35,476 nucleotides of DNA, taken from contig CAKZYJ010000156.1 in assembly GCA_937884755.1 (NCBI GenBank), forward strand, positions 1 to 35,476, in the 5' to 3' direction. A model generated the notes under the pieces. The model had not been told where the DNA came from. It searched no databases and was given only the letters and a program-made list of their open reading frames with translations. Made by a program: the position numbers and the translations under genes. The first letter of the stretch is position 1, and every line of letters starts with the position of its first letter. This document shows positions 1 to 7,688 of this stretch, in pieces. This DNA is from an uncultured Flammeovirgaceae bacterium (GTDB lineage Bacteria > Bacteroidota > Bacteroidia > Cytophagales > Cyclobacteriaceae).

Positions 1-1
1 T

Positions 2-505
2 ATTGAAAACCAGAACATACTCATTACCGACCCCAACACTGGGCTGTTTGTTCAGCGAGGCGGCGAAGAAGCGCAAGGGATTGAATTAGATGTTAACGGA
101 CAAGTATTACCCGGATTGAGTTTGTCAGCTAACTACGCCTACAGCGAAGCCCGTATTACCGAAAGTGATAACGAGGAACTGATTGGCGAGTTTAAAGAAA
201 ATGCGCCTCGGCACTCCGGAGGCTTCTTTGCCAAGTACGCATTTGGTAACGGTGCCCTGAGCGGTCTCAATGTCAACATCGGAGCCAATTTTGTCACTGA
301 GCGTAACACTTTTGAACAAGCTCTTCAATTACCTGGCTACACGGTATTTGACGCCGGGGTAGCTTATCGGGTGAACAAAGTCAATATGGCTTTCACGTTG
401 AACAATGTCTTTGACAAAACCCACTGGGTAGGCGGCTACAGCTTCGTACGTTTGTTTCCGGGCGCACCCCGAAACTTCCTGTTGAGTGTAGGTTATACCT
501 TCTAA
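2..505 (+). CDS. TonB-dependent siderophore receptor, C-terminal fragment (5' end outside window)
   Basis: The reading frame is open from base 2, so only the last 167 residues are in the window. They look like the final beta-strands of an outer-membrane siderophore receptor: alternating aromatic/polar strands, the typical LPGYTVFDAGVAYR and NVFDKTHWVGGY stretches of ferrichrome/pyoverdine-type receptors near the end, a PGAPRNF segment, and a terminal Phe, the usual signal for insertion of barrels by the BAM machinery. The family imports ferric siderophores with energy from TonB-ExbBD. The PepSY gene follows after 49 bases and the rest of the small operon after that, so this is probably its receptor. 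The substrate cannot be told. Plug and any signalling domain lie outside the window. Confidence 0.9.
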   Translation: MENQNILITDPNTGLFVQRGGEEAQGIELDVNGQVLPGLSLSANYAYSEARITESDNEELIGEFKENAPRHSGGFFAKYAFGNGALSGLNVNIGANFVTERNTFEQALQLPGYTVFDAGVAYRVNKVNMAFTLNNVFDKTHWVGGYSFVRLFPGAPRNFLLSVGYTF

Positions 506-554
506 GAATAGCTGCTATTCGGGCATAAGCAATGAATTGACTAAAATGAGATAG

Positions 555-1853
555 ATGAAACTGGATAAGAAAAAATTCTTCCGCATTCACAGTTGGATCG
601 GCATTAAGCTGAGTGTGCTGTTCTTCATTGTGTGCCTCTCCGGTACGTTGGCCACGGTAAGCCACGAGATGGACTGGTTGTTTAATCCCGAAATCCGGGT
701 TTCGCCTCAAGGTGAACTGGTATCACGCAACCTACTAGTGGCCAACGTACAAGCAGCTTTTCCCGAAAGTGAGATCCTCTACTGGAGTGTACCCAATGAG
801 CCGTACTTGTGCAATATTGTCCAAGTGTACCAAGGCAAACAGGGGCACTACGTCTTTGTCAATCCTTACACCGGTGAAGTGCAGGGTAGCGCCAAGCTGA
901 CTTTTCAGCGCTTCTTTCGCGACCTGCACTATTACCTATTTGTGCCTTTCCAAATTGGCCACTTCACGGTGCTGATCTTCGGGTTTTTGCTGCTGTTTTC
1001 GTTAGTCACCGCCCTGGTATTCTACAAAAAGTGGTACCGCAAGTTGTTTGACCTTAAAACCGGCAAAGGACCCGTTGTTCTGTATCGGAGCCTACACCGA
1101 TTGGTAGGGGTATGGTCGGTACCCTTCGCCCTTTTATTTTCGGTGACCGGTATTTGGTACTTTGCGGAGCGCACCAACCTGGGCGGAGTTTCTGAGATCG
1201 CCAACACCCGGTCTCCTGAACTAGCCGAGCCAGTCGCTGATTCGGCTTCCTTCGTGGAGCTGAGACGCACGATCGACCTTGACCAAGCCGTAACAGTGGC
1301 CCAACAGCAGATTCCCGGCTTAGAGGTGAAGGATATGCTGCTGCCGATACAACCCGACGATGCTCTTTATCTAACGGGCAAGAGCGATGTTCCTTTGGTA
1401 CGGAACCGGGCCAACCGCGTCTATCTGCACCCCACCACCTATGAAGTGCTGAAAGTACAACGGGCCAACGCCCTGCCGACGGTTACCTGGCTAAACGATA
1501 TTGCCGATCCGCTTCACTTTGGCTACTGGGGTGGTTTAGCGACCAAGCTTATCTGGTTTGTATTCGGGCTGGGAATTTCCTCGTTGGTACTCACCGGCAT
1601 CTGGATCAGCCAAAAACGAAAAGTGAAAGGGGCAGCAAAAATCCGAGCTCAAAAGATGGGTCCCTGGAAGTACGTGAATTGGATTTTCTACGGGGTGATG
1701 CTAGCGTTTATGTATATCATTTTGATTACCCGCTACCATGCTTCGGTTCCGGCTATACTGCTGATTACTGCCGGCTGGACGGTCTTTGTGGGGGGTGCCT
1801 GGTACCTCTTTGAGTACCGAATGAAGAAGGTTGTTCAACGTGAATTAGCGTAA
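555..1853 (+). CDS. PepSY-associated transmembrane protein, siderophore-linked inner-membrane protein
   Basis: 432-residue PepSY_TM-type protein. TM1 (about 15-37) carries RIHSWIGIKLSV with His12 at its cytoplasmic edge; PepSY-like periplasmic segments follow (about 40-115 and 240-310); His125 (DLHYY), His181 (LHRLVGVW) and His321 (DPLHFGYWGG) border further membrane segments, and there are additional hydrophobic segments at the C-terminus (about 370-425). Membrane-edge histidines are the family hallmark and are thought to support redox chemistry; related proteins such as Pseudomonas FpvG take part in reductive iron release from siderophores. It follows the receptor fragment and precedes a methyltransferase by 3 bases, so it is in one operon. 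Unlike the other four PepSY proteins of the window it lacks the K-P-x-H tail. Reductase activity is inferred from family and context. Confidence 0.88.
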   Translation: MKLDKKKFFRIHSWIGIKLSVLFFIVCLSGTLATVSHEMDWLFNPEIRVSPQGELVSRNLLVANVQAAFPESEILYWSVPNEPYLCNIVQVYQGKQGHYVFVNPYTGEVQGSAKLTFQRFFRDLHYYLFVPFQIGHFTVLIFGFLLLFSLVTALVFYKKWYRKLFDLKTGKGPVVLYRSLHRLVGVWSVPFALLFSVTGIWYFAERTNLGGVSEIANTRSPELAEPVADSASFVELRRTIDLDQAVTVAQQQIPGLEVKDMLLPIQPDDALYLTGKSDVPLVRNRANRVYLHPTTYEVLKVQRANALPTVTWLNDIADPLHFGYWGGLATKLIWFVFGLGISSLVLTGIWISQKRKVKGAAKIRAQKMGPWKYVNWIFYGVMLAFMYIILITRYHASVPAILLITAGWTVFVGGAWYLFEYRMKKVVQRELA

Positions 1854-1856
1854 AAC

Positions 1857-2729
1857 ATGAATACCTCAACAGTTCAACTCGGCGAAGTGCAGGAAACCCT
1901 GCTAATCCCTCTCTATGGTCGGGCAGTAGCTATTCGACCGCCTAAACCGCTGTTGAATGACACCAAAGCCCGGGAGATTGTAAAGCAACTGGATTACGAT
2001 TTTAGCCTCATAGACGGTCAGCCCTCGCTCAAAGGAGCGGTGCTTCGGACCCTGACCTACGATCACCTTCTGAAAGAATTATTGGGTCCCTATCCAGAAG
2101 CCACGGTGGTGGAGCTGGGCTGCGGATTGAATACCCGTATTGAACGACTCAATGATAATCGTTTACATTGGTTTGATCTGGATATGCCCGATGTGTACGA
2201 GTTGTGGCAACAGTTTTTTGAAGAAGACGATCGAAGAACCTTTCTGCCCTACTCCGCTTTTGACGAAGCTTGGGTAGCCCGGGTAAAAAAGGTTGCTCCT
2301 CCCCCACCCTACATCTTTATTTCCGAAGCTTCTACCATTTACTTTTCCGAAGCTAAAAACCGCCAACTGTTTGCTTTGCTGGCCAAGCATTTTCCGGGTT
2401 GCTACTACCTTTTTGATACGGCCACCAACTATTTCATCCAGAGGCAAGACAAGCACGATGTGCTTAAGTTCTTTTCCGCTCGCATTCAGTGGGAAGTCAA
2501 CGATATTCAGGAAGTAGCCACTTGGGATAAGGAGTATCGTCACCTAAAATCGGTCAACTTTTTCACCGATCCTCCTGAGCATCTGAAGCAGCATATTCCG
2601 CTGGGCTACCGCATCCTGGGAAAAATCCTCGGTATTTTCAATGCCCCCTTTATCCGACAGTATCAACTCAATGTATTTCAGTTGGGGTCCACCGTGGACG
2701 CGGGGCACCCCACTGAGCAAGTCCCCTAA
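1857..2729 (+). CDS. Class I SAM-dependent methyltransferase of the leucine carboxyl methyltransferase (LCM/TcmP-like) type
   Basis: 290 residues. The SAM-binding motif I is seen as VVELGCGLNTR (about 82-92), followed by an acidic motif II-like HWFDLDMPDVYELW, typical for the LCM family, whose bacterial members (for example TcmP) methylate carboxyl or hydroxyl groups of polyketides and other small molecules. A later ISEASTIYFSE matches the LCM motif around the E-G/A segment. It starts 3 bases after the PepSY stop and is 11 bases from the next gene, so it is translationally linked to the siderophore uptake operon. A small-molecule substrate connected with the siderophore is plausible but not shown by the sequence; a biosynthetic or detoxifying role is equally possible. 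No signal peptide, so cytoplasmic. Confidence 0.8.
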   Translation: MNTSTVQLGEVQETLLIPLYGRAVAIRPPKPLLNDTKAREIVKQLDYDFSLIDGQPSLKGAVLRTLTYDHLLKELLGPYPEATVVELGCGLNTRIERLNDNRLHWFDLDMPDVYELWQQFFEEDDRRTFLPYSAFDEAWVARVKKVAPPPPYIFISEASTIYFSEAKNRQLFALLAKHFPGCYYLFDTATNYFIQRQDKHDVLKFFSARIQWEVNDIQEVATWDKEYRHLKSVNFFTDPPEHLKQHIPLGYRILGKILGIFNAPFIRQYQLNVFQLGSTVDAGHPTEQVP

Positions 2730-2740
2730 AACCTAGAATT

Positions 2741-3085
2741 ATGAAAAAGAGTCCCTTTGAACTTCTGGAAGAAAATACCTTCGCCTACGTAGCTCACCGT
2801 AAGCATCCCAAAACACTGCAATTAAGCTTTGGCAATGTAAGCTTGCAGTTGAACCCTAGGGAGTTTTCCCGTCTTCAGGGACAGGTAGCTGAAACCCTCG
2901 GTCAGATTCAGATTGTACGAGATCCCTACTATCGAGAGTTTATCATTTCTACCTCGGTCAAGAATATGGTTTTTACCTTTAGCTACTGCGAACTCTGCCA
3001 GATCAACCAGGTGATGGTTAATACCCAGACGATGCTGGAGGTAGGCCAGATCATCAATCCACCTGATTCGCAATCTAACTACTAA
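2741..3085 (+). CDS. Small DUF6686-like protein, copy 1
   Basis: 114 residues, cytoplasmic, no signal peptide or membrane segment. It contains LQLSFGNVSLQLNPREFSRL near residues 27-46 and a CELC pair (about 86-89). The pattern 'FGN-h-x-L-x-h-x-x-x-[ED]F' resembles the Bacteroidota-restricted small family DUF6686, function unknown, which I recall from similar iron-uptake neighbourhoods; the family name is from memory and was not checked. The next gene (3113) has a similar size and an N-terminal C-x(n)-C-x-x-C set, so the two look like divergent members of one family. The CxxC could bind a metal. Tight spacing puts it in the operon. Confidence 0.6.
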   Translation: MKKSPFELLEENTFAYVAHRKHPKTLQLSFGNVSLQLNPREFSRLQGQVAETLGQIQIVRDPYYREFIISTSVKNMVFTFSYCELCQINQVMVNTQTMLEVGQIINPPDSQSNY

Positions 3086-3112
3086 TTCATCAACCAATAA
3101 TTAATCAAATCA

Positions 3113-3439
3113 ATGTGTAACCGCCATTCCCCAATCAATCTAAACGAAACTGATGTGGCCCAAATAAGTTGGTGCCCGGGTTGCCAAAGCTACTCGTTAG
3201 TGTACCGCAACGCTTGTGTCTCATTCTACCGCAACGAATTAGATCAGTTTGTCCGGACCTTAGATGCTCTAAGTCCAGAAAATTTTTGTTACGATTTCTT
3301 GGATCAGCCTCATGCCATTATTCGTAGTTCCCAGTCCTATATGGGGTTTTGTCTGAACCGCGAGGATGTAAACGCCCTCCAAAAGCTTATCCGCGAAGCC
3401 CTAACCATCCACGAAGCCTATAAAATTATTCACTCTTAA
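3113..3439 (+). CDS. Small DUF6686-like protein, copy 2, with N-terminal Cys cluster
   Basis: 108 residues, soluble. It starts MCNRHSP and has WCPGCQSY at about residues 21-28, giving a C-x-x-H ... C-x-x-C set that could form a small zinc or iron site. The middle RNACVSFYRNELDQFVRTL aligns in pattern with the FGNVSLQLNPREFSRL segment of the preceding protein. Cys/His at the N-terminus are characteristic of DUF6686-type proteins in Bacteroidota (family name from memory). Start 27 bases after the previous stop. A metal-binding accessory role in iron homeostasis is a guess from position only. Confidence 0.6.
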   Translation: MCNRHSPINLNETDVAQISWCPGCQSYSLVYRNACVSFYRNELDQFVRTLDALSPENFCYDFLDQPHAIIRSSQSYMGFCLNREDVNALQKLIREALTIHEAYKIIHS

Positions 3440-3450
3440 TCCCCATTCTT

Positions 3451-3621
3451 ATGGACACCATCCAAGATTTTGACCGTTTTTTACTGGAATTACATCGCCG
3501 AATTGAGGAAAATCCCACCCAAAAATGGCGTATACTGTTAAAAGCCCAGCAGGAAGCAGATTGTCCTTTTTTAAAACGTAGAATCAAAAATGTCTACAAC
3601 CAGTACTTGAAGCAGCCCTGA
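3451..3621 (+). CDS. 56-aa small protein of an operon-end family (D-R-F-x-x-E-L-H-R)
   Basis: ATG at 3451 opens a 57-codon frame ending TGA at 3619-3621, 11 bases after the preceding gene. The protein is charged and predicted helical. It is clearly homologous to the 63-aa protein at 25370-25561: both contain D-R-[FY]-x-x-E-L-H-R, then N-P-x-Q-x-x-[WY]-R-I-L-L-[KR]-A, then a D-x(3)-[LR]-[KR]-[KR] basic helix. The two copies stand at the 3' end of two different siderophore operons, which argues that this is a real gene. No membrane segment or signal peptide. I do not recognise a named family; function unknown. Confidence 0.75.
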   Translation: MDTIQDFDRFLLELHRRIEENPTQKWRILLKAQQEADCPFLKRRIKNVYNQYLKQP

Positions 3622-3815
3622 GCAACTTGTTACCGTATTTTTGACTGGTTGAGTTTAGGTAAAACCCGACTTGACGTAAATCCGAAGCAATACAATTATG
3701 CATAAAAAATAAGTTCAATTCCTTTACTTGGTATTGCGCCTGAAGATCAAATTTAGTCTGGCATCCAGGATCCAGGAGTCGATGATGTCAGACTTTCGTT
3801 CTACCCCGCACCCAT

Positions 3816-4808
3816 ATGAATTTACTCGATTTTTACTACCACGTCAATTCATTAACTTTTTACAGCATTTTGCTATGCATGCTAGTGATTTGGAAAAATC
3901 GAGAGAAAGTTAAAAATCTGGCGGATACCTTTTTTTTTCTAACCTGCGTTGGGGCGTACTTAATGTTCGATGAAATCGAGATTCTGGTCGTTGAGCGTTT
4001 TCTCATCATAGGAGCTTTTTTGTTGCCGGTGTCCCTTTGGATTTTTTCCCGCTCAATTTTTGACGGCGATAAAATTCCAGTCAGGCAGAGAGCTTTCTCA
4101 ATAGCTGTCTCCCTATTACCTTATCTGTGCCTATTTCTTCCAAATACCGAAAGCAAAGGGGTAATCATTGCGGTATTGTCGCCATCGCTTACTGCTTTCT
4201 TTATAGTGATGACGTTGGTAGAACTCCAAAAAAGAAAAAATACTAGTCGGAAACCAGTTAAGCTAAAAAGAACTATCATTTATTTAATAGTAGCAATTAT
4301 TCTTTTTTCCGTAATAAGCGACATCATATACTCCGGTGAGGCCTGGTTAATCACGGTAGTTATTGAGCGGCTATTCATTTTGTCGCTGACGATCTTTTTC
4401 ATCTTTACGAACTTTGCTATTAAACATGAAGTGCTTTCCAAAAAGAAAAGACTCGGTGCTCAAGACCCGATTTTAGTCGATAAAATACAAGCTAAGATGG
4501 CCCAAGAGAAGTTATATCAACTGGAAAAATTGACGATAGGGCAGTTGGCTAAACAACTGAACGAACAAGAATACAAAGTGAGGCGAGCTATTAACCAGGA
4601 TCTGGGGTTTAATAACTTTCTCGATTTTGTAAATTCCTTCCGCATCCAGGAAGCAGCCGCAATGTTAGGAGATCAGTCTAATGTTGACCTAACAATTTTG
4701 CAAATTGCTTACCAGACCGGATTTAATTCTATTGCTCCCTTCAACCGGGCCTTTAAATTATACACTGGAATGACGCCTACCAATTACCGCAAGAGTAGAA
4801 GTTATTAA
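3816..4808 (+). CDS. Membrane-anchored AraC-type transcriptional regulator
   Basis: 330 residues. The N-terminal two thirds (about 10-200) form roughly seven hydrophobic segments; the C-terminal about 95 residues form an AraC-type DNA-binding domain with two helix-turn-helices: KLTIGQLAKQLNEQEYKVRR for the first and ILQIAYQTGFNSIAPFNRAF with the G-F-x-S-x-x-x-F-N-R-x-F signature for the second, then the terminal G-x-T-P-x-x-Y-R. Such 7TM-AraC proteins are common in Bacteroidota and sense signals at the inner membrane. It is separated from the upstream operon by 194 bases and followed by a hairpin at 4840-4873, so it is probably monocistronic. Its targets are unknown; the flanking iron-uptake modules are candidates. 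The segment is more A+T-rich than the operon before it. Confidence 0.88.
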   Translation: MNLLDFYYHVNSLTFYSILLCMLVIWKNREKVKNLADTFFFLTCVGAYLMFDEIEILVVERFLIIGAFLLPVSLWIFSRSIFDGDKIPVRQRAFSIAVSLLPYLCLFLPNTESKGVIIAVLSPSLTAFFIVMTLVELQKRKNTSRKPVKLKRTIIYLIVAIILFSVISDIIYSGEAWLITVVIERLFILSLTIFFIFTNFAIKHEVLSKKKRLGAQDPILVDKIQAKMAQEKLYQLEKLTIGQLAKQLNEQEYKVRRAINQDLGFNNFLDFVNSFRIQEAAAMLGDQSNVDLTILQIAYQTGFNSIAPFNRAFKLYTGMTPTNYRKSRSY

Positions 4809-4839
4809 GAAACCAACCTTTCTCCGGGCTAGTAGCATT

Positions 4840-4873
4840 AAATCCTTATTGATTCTGAAATCAATAAGGATTT
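4840..4873 (+). terminator. Hairpin after the AraC-type gene, probable terminator
   Basis: A perfect 13-base inverted repeat, AAATCCTTATTGA (4840-4852) and TCAATAAGGATTT (4861-4873), separated by an 8-base loop, 31 bases after the stop of the AraC-type gene. The U-tract following the stem is short (ending in TTTATGG), so it may work in both directions or with help from Rho. Confidence 0.6.
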
Positions 4874-4940
4874 ATGGATTTTGAGGAAAACCAACCCCAG
4901 CGTACCCGGTTCATCACTGCGTAATAACCTAATCTAAAGT

Positions 4941-5401
4941 ATGAGCATCCGAGCAACCGAGTTTACTTGCTGGGTACTTATCGTACTAGTATCCGTACCC
5001 TCTTTGGCGCAACATGAATCGTTACAATTGAAGGGTATTGTGGTTGATGCTAATCAAGTTCCCATTCCTGGGGCAGCGGTGACCGTGGCTAAAACTCGCC
5101 AGGGTGCAATTACCGATGCGAACGGCAAATATACACTTGAATTTAATCGGGCCGGAACCTACCAGATTGAAGTATCCTCGTTAGGCTTTAAATCCCAACG
5201 GAGCAAGGTTACCATCAACAGTGATCAAACCACAGCGGCAAACTTCCAGCTCATTGAGGAGGTGTCTGAGTTGAATGAAGTCATTATACGGGGTAAATCA
5301 CTGGAACAGGAGAAACGCGAGGAGCCGATTAGGGTCGACCTATTAATACTGAAAAGCCCCAAGTGCAGTCATTGAGCTTGCCCCAGGTCATCAATCAAAC
5401 T
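4941..5401 (+). pseudogene. Remnant of a TonB-dependent receptor: signal peptide, carboxypeptidase-D-like domain and start of plug only
   Basis: The first about 133 codons encode a signal peptide ending SLAQ, a carboxypeptidase-regulatory-like beta-sandwich (GIVVDANQVPIPGAAVTV ... GAITDANGKYTLEF) and the linker ELNEVIIRGKSLEQEKREEP seen in the intact receptors at 19097 and 27716. The frame is then lost near 5340-5344; from 5345 the +1-shifted frame continues the homology as NTEKPQVQSLSLPQVINQT, matching VVNTKKLQTKSISLPQVINQT of the 19097 protein, so one base is missing. Homology ends abruptly at 5401 and the leader of the next gene begins at about 5404. The whole plug and barrel are missing, so the gene is dead. 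The reading frame as it stands ends at 5375 (144 residues). Confidence 0.85.
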
Positions 5402-5403
5402 AC

Positions 5404-5496
5404 CTTCTTTGCTAGGGTCTTTGATCTTACCATGGGCAGCGACCAGGACAAGTCTTTTATATCAAAATCAATTGAACAATTTTAAATTTTAACTTA
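5404..5496 (+). repeat. 93-base leader repeat, copy A (upstream of XusB-like gene)
   Basis: This segment aligns without gaps to 10508-10600: both start CTTCTTTGCTAG, share ATCAAAATCAATTGAACAAT and the following TTTTAA, and end directly at the ATG of an XusB-like lipoprotein gene. Together with those genes (1287 bases each) they form two 1380-base paralogous units. Upstream of the repeat the two copies are unrelated (TBDR remnant here, FecR gene at the other copy), so the 5' edge of the duplicated or conserved unit lies here. It may hold the gene's translation leader; I see no clear promoter in it. Confidence 0.75.
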
Positions 5497-6783
5497 ATGA
5501 TGAGTATGAAAAGTGAATCTAAAATCAATAGCCAATGGACATGGCTGACCATGCTGCTAATTGGAATGCTTACCCTAGGAATTACTTCTTGTGATGAAGA
5601 TGATAGCAATACCTTGACTCCTGAGCCGGAGGAACCCGAAGAAGTTGGGTCGGCCTGGGTTTATGGGTTCTCTAACAATTCACCCCAGGGAGCGGTCATT
5701 TATATGGGCGTAGCTGAAGAAATACCCACTCAGCTTGATCTGAATACTAGTATTGAACTTGGTAGCAGCGTAAGTACCTTTAGCTATGGTGAAAACATCT
5801 ACACGTGGAACAGCAACGCATCCACCATAACCAAGTGGGGCGTTGACCGGAGTACACTTGAGGTGTCAGTAGAAAATATTTTGAGTCTGGCCAGTATAGG
5901 TATTACTGGAAATGCAGGAGGGAACCCGGCATTCCTCTCTGATACGAGGGCTTTTGTATCCGATCTTGCCGAAGGGGTTATGATAGAGTGGAACCCCGAA
6001 ACGATGGAGATTACCCAAACCTATCAGGTTGATCCTCTTCCAAAACAAGATGACCTCATCGGGAATGTGTTTTTTAGTGAAAATAGAAGGTCGGTAAGTT
6101 CTGAGGGTAAGATACTGATGCCTGTTCAATACATACCATTTGACTGCTGCGAATATTATGACGTTGGTGGGGCTTACCTGGCAGTTTTTGACCCGGCAAC
6201 CGGTACTATTGAATATAACCAAGATAGCAGGCTCATAAGCTCTAATGGAATTTTCTTATCTGACGAAGCTGGTAATAAATATCTAGCACCCACTGAATAC
6301 AACTTCATGGTCACGAACTATTTTGATGTTAATGAAAATGAAATAGGCAGCCCCTTCCCGATTTTGAGAGTTAACGACGATGGCACTTACGATCCTGATT
6401 TTATATTTGATGTTACGGATTTTATTGATACTAAGCTGATAGCGGGTGTGGTAACAGTTTTTGATAACAACGTAGTGGTCCGACACGTCGAAGAAGATTT
6501 TGAATTCCCCGAAGCATACGCCGACCGATGGTCATTCTGGGGCGACGGTTTTAAATCTTCTATTGTAAACTTTGAGACCAGCGAAGTTAGAGATTTTACC
6601 GCTTTCGATGGGTTTAGTTACGACTTCTTTGTCGGAAGTATTGATGGAAGCAACTATTTCTCCGCTGGATTAGGCGGCGATAATGTAACCGGTACGATAA
6701 TTAGGCAAGACGGTGCCGAGCAGTTCACGACGGTTACTGAGGTTGATGGCGGTGTAATCCAGCACATCAATAAACTCTGGTAA
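5497..6783 (+). CDS. XusB-like surface lipoprotein (DUF4374-type beta-propeller), orphan copy
   Basis: 428 residues. Lipobox GITS-C with Cys32 after a hydrophobic stretch (about 15-30), followed by DEDD; acidic residues right after the Cys are the Bacteroidota lipoprotein export signal for surface display. The mature part shows repeated beta-strand blades; conserved elements shared with the other XusB-like proteins here are an [EW]NPETMEIT-type strand (about 166), a V-F-D-P-x-T-G-T strand, and D-P-D-F near residue 300. In B. thetaiotaomicron XusB is a beta-propeller lipoprotein that binds ferric enterobactin and hands it to its receptor. This copy has lost its receptor (remnant just upstream) and is equal in length to the broken copy at 10601. 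Family assignment rests on pattern and context and is less direct than for 21765, 30131 and 31409. The first of three possible ATGs was used. Confidence 0.75.
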   Translation: MMSMKSESKINSQWTWLTMLLIGMLTLGITSCDEDDSNTLTPEPEEPEEVGSAWVYGFSNNSPQGAVIYMGVAEEIPTQLDLNTSIELGSSVSTFSYGENIYTWNSNASTITKWGVDRSTLEVSVENILSLASIGITGNAGGNPAFLSDTRAFVSDLAEGVMIEWNPETMEITQTYQVDPLPKQDDLIGNVFFSENRRSVSSEGKILMPVQYIPFDCCEYYDVGGAYLAVFDPATGTIEYNQDSRLISSNGIFLSDEAGNKYLAPTEYNFMVTNYFDVNENEIGSPFPILRVNDDGTYDPDFIFDVTDFIDTKLIAGVVTVFDNNVVVRHVEEDFEFPEAYADRWSFWGDGFKSSIVNFETSEVRDFTAFDGFSYDFFVGSIDGSNYFSAGLGGDNVTGTIIRQDGAEQFTTVTEVDGGVIQHINKLW

Positions 6784-6910
6784 TAAACGAATTGCCCCTA
6801 CAAGGCGTAGTTGTGTACCGCTGGGTGTAAATAAAAAAAGAATAGTCTGGGCATAGAACCCTGCCTGCTGATAAAGGCAGATCCGCTGTGCCCCCACCCT
6901 TGGCCAGTCG

Positions 6911-7660
6911 GGGGAGATTAATCTATCGAATGATCTTGAACCGTTGCTACCGAGCGATACCGCCGTGGTTGTTCTGGAAAGTTTTCTTATCGAGCGAAAT
7001 GGAAGTCTAGTGACCCAGATGCATATCGAAACGCGGCAGTTTGGCTTTGACGCGTTGGCCGGGGATAAGACGTTCTTGGTGACGATTGATGTAGCTTCAG
7101 AATCGGCCGAGGTATCGACTTACGAGGAAGAAGAGTTACGATTTGGCTACTTCGGGATTATGAATTACAACAACTGGAACGGAGCGGACGATGGTCATCT
7201 TTACCTGGCATCCCGGTTCAAAAATCCAATTATTGGTGAAGACGGAAAAATCGTAAGGCTACAGACCAACAGCAACGAGATCGATCCTAATTGGATGATT
7301 GATCTGAGTGATCCGCAGTACGTGGGTGGTCCGGCCCTTATCTTAGGTGGACCCACCCCAGTGGGAGATAAACTATATATGCAGTACTACGCTACCCCTT
7401 TCGAGAACTACGAAATGACGAATTGCTTCGCCTACGAGATTGATATAAACACCCGCGAAGCTAGGCGCATTGAGGGTATTCCCGCCAATGCAAACATTTA
7501 CGTAAACGGACCTACTGTTTTTGGGGATAAAGTATTCTTTGCAGTATCTAACAGCACGTTTAACGGTTATTATTCGTATAACCCGACTACCCAAGAGGTA
7601 CGGCAAGAAATGGAACTAAGCGGTGGATCACCCCACGGCCTGTACGCATTAGATGAATAG
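6911..7660 (+). pseudogene. 5'-truncated XusB-like lipoprotein gene (C-terminal half)
   Basis: An open frame runs to the stop at 7660 and matches the C-terminal 60% of the XusB-like proteins at 21765, 30131 and 31409. Homology begins at GEINLSNDLEP (base 6911), which corresponds to GEIDLSAQLDP in the 30131 protein, and ends with the shared F-x-G-Y-Y-S-Y-N-P-T-T x(n) G-x-P-H-G-L-Y-A-L-D-E. The lipoprotein signal, lipobox and first blades are missing; sequence upstream (6784-6905) shows no homology. A TTG at 6944 would allow a 238-residue product, but without an export signal it would stay in the cytoplasm. I therefore call it a pseudogene. Alternatively the N-terminus may have been lost with the same rearrangement that removed the nearby TBDR barrel. 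Confidence 0.8.
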
Positions 7661-7688
7661 TGTCACTTATAAATAGTAAATTTATACA

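Noticed and set aside
3728-3913. 61-codon frame upstream of the AraC-type gene
   Set aside because: It overlaps the first 98 bases of the regulator gene in another frame and has no similarity or start context to support it.
6784-6910. Possible insertion-sequence remnant before the truncated lipoprotein gene
   Set aside because: I looked for terminal inverted repeats, target duplications or transposase-like sequence and saw none beyond a 6-base hairpin.
6944-7660. A complete 238-aa protein starting at TTG 6944
   Set aside because: Homology to XusB-like proteins extends upstream of that codon to 6911 and the signal peptide and lipobox are missing, so it is a fragment.
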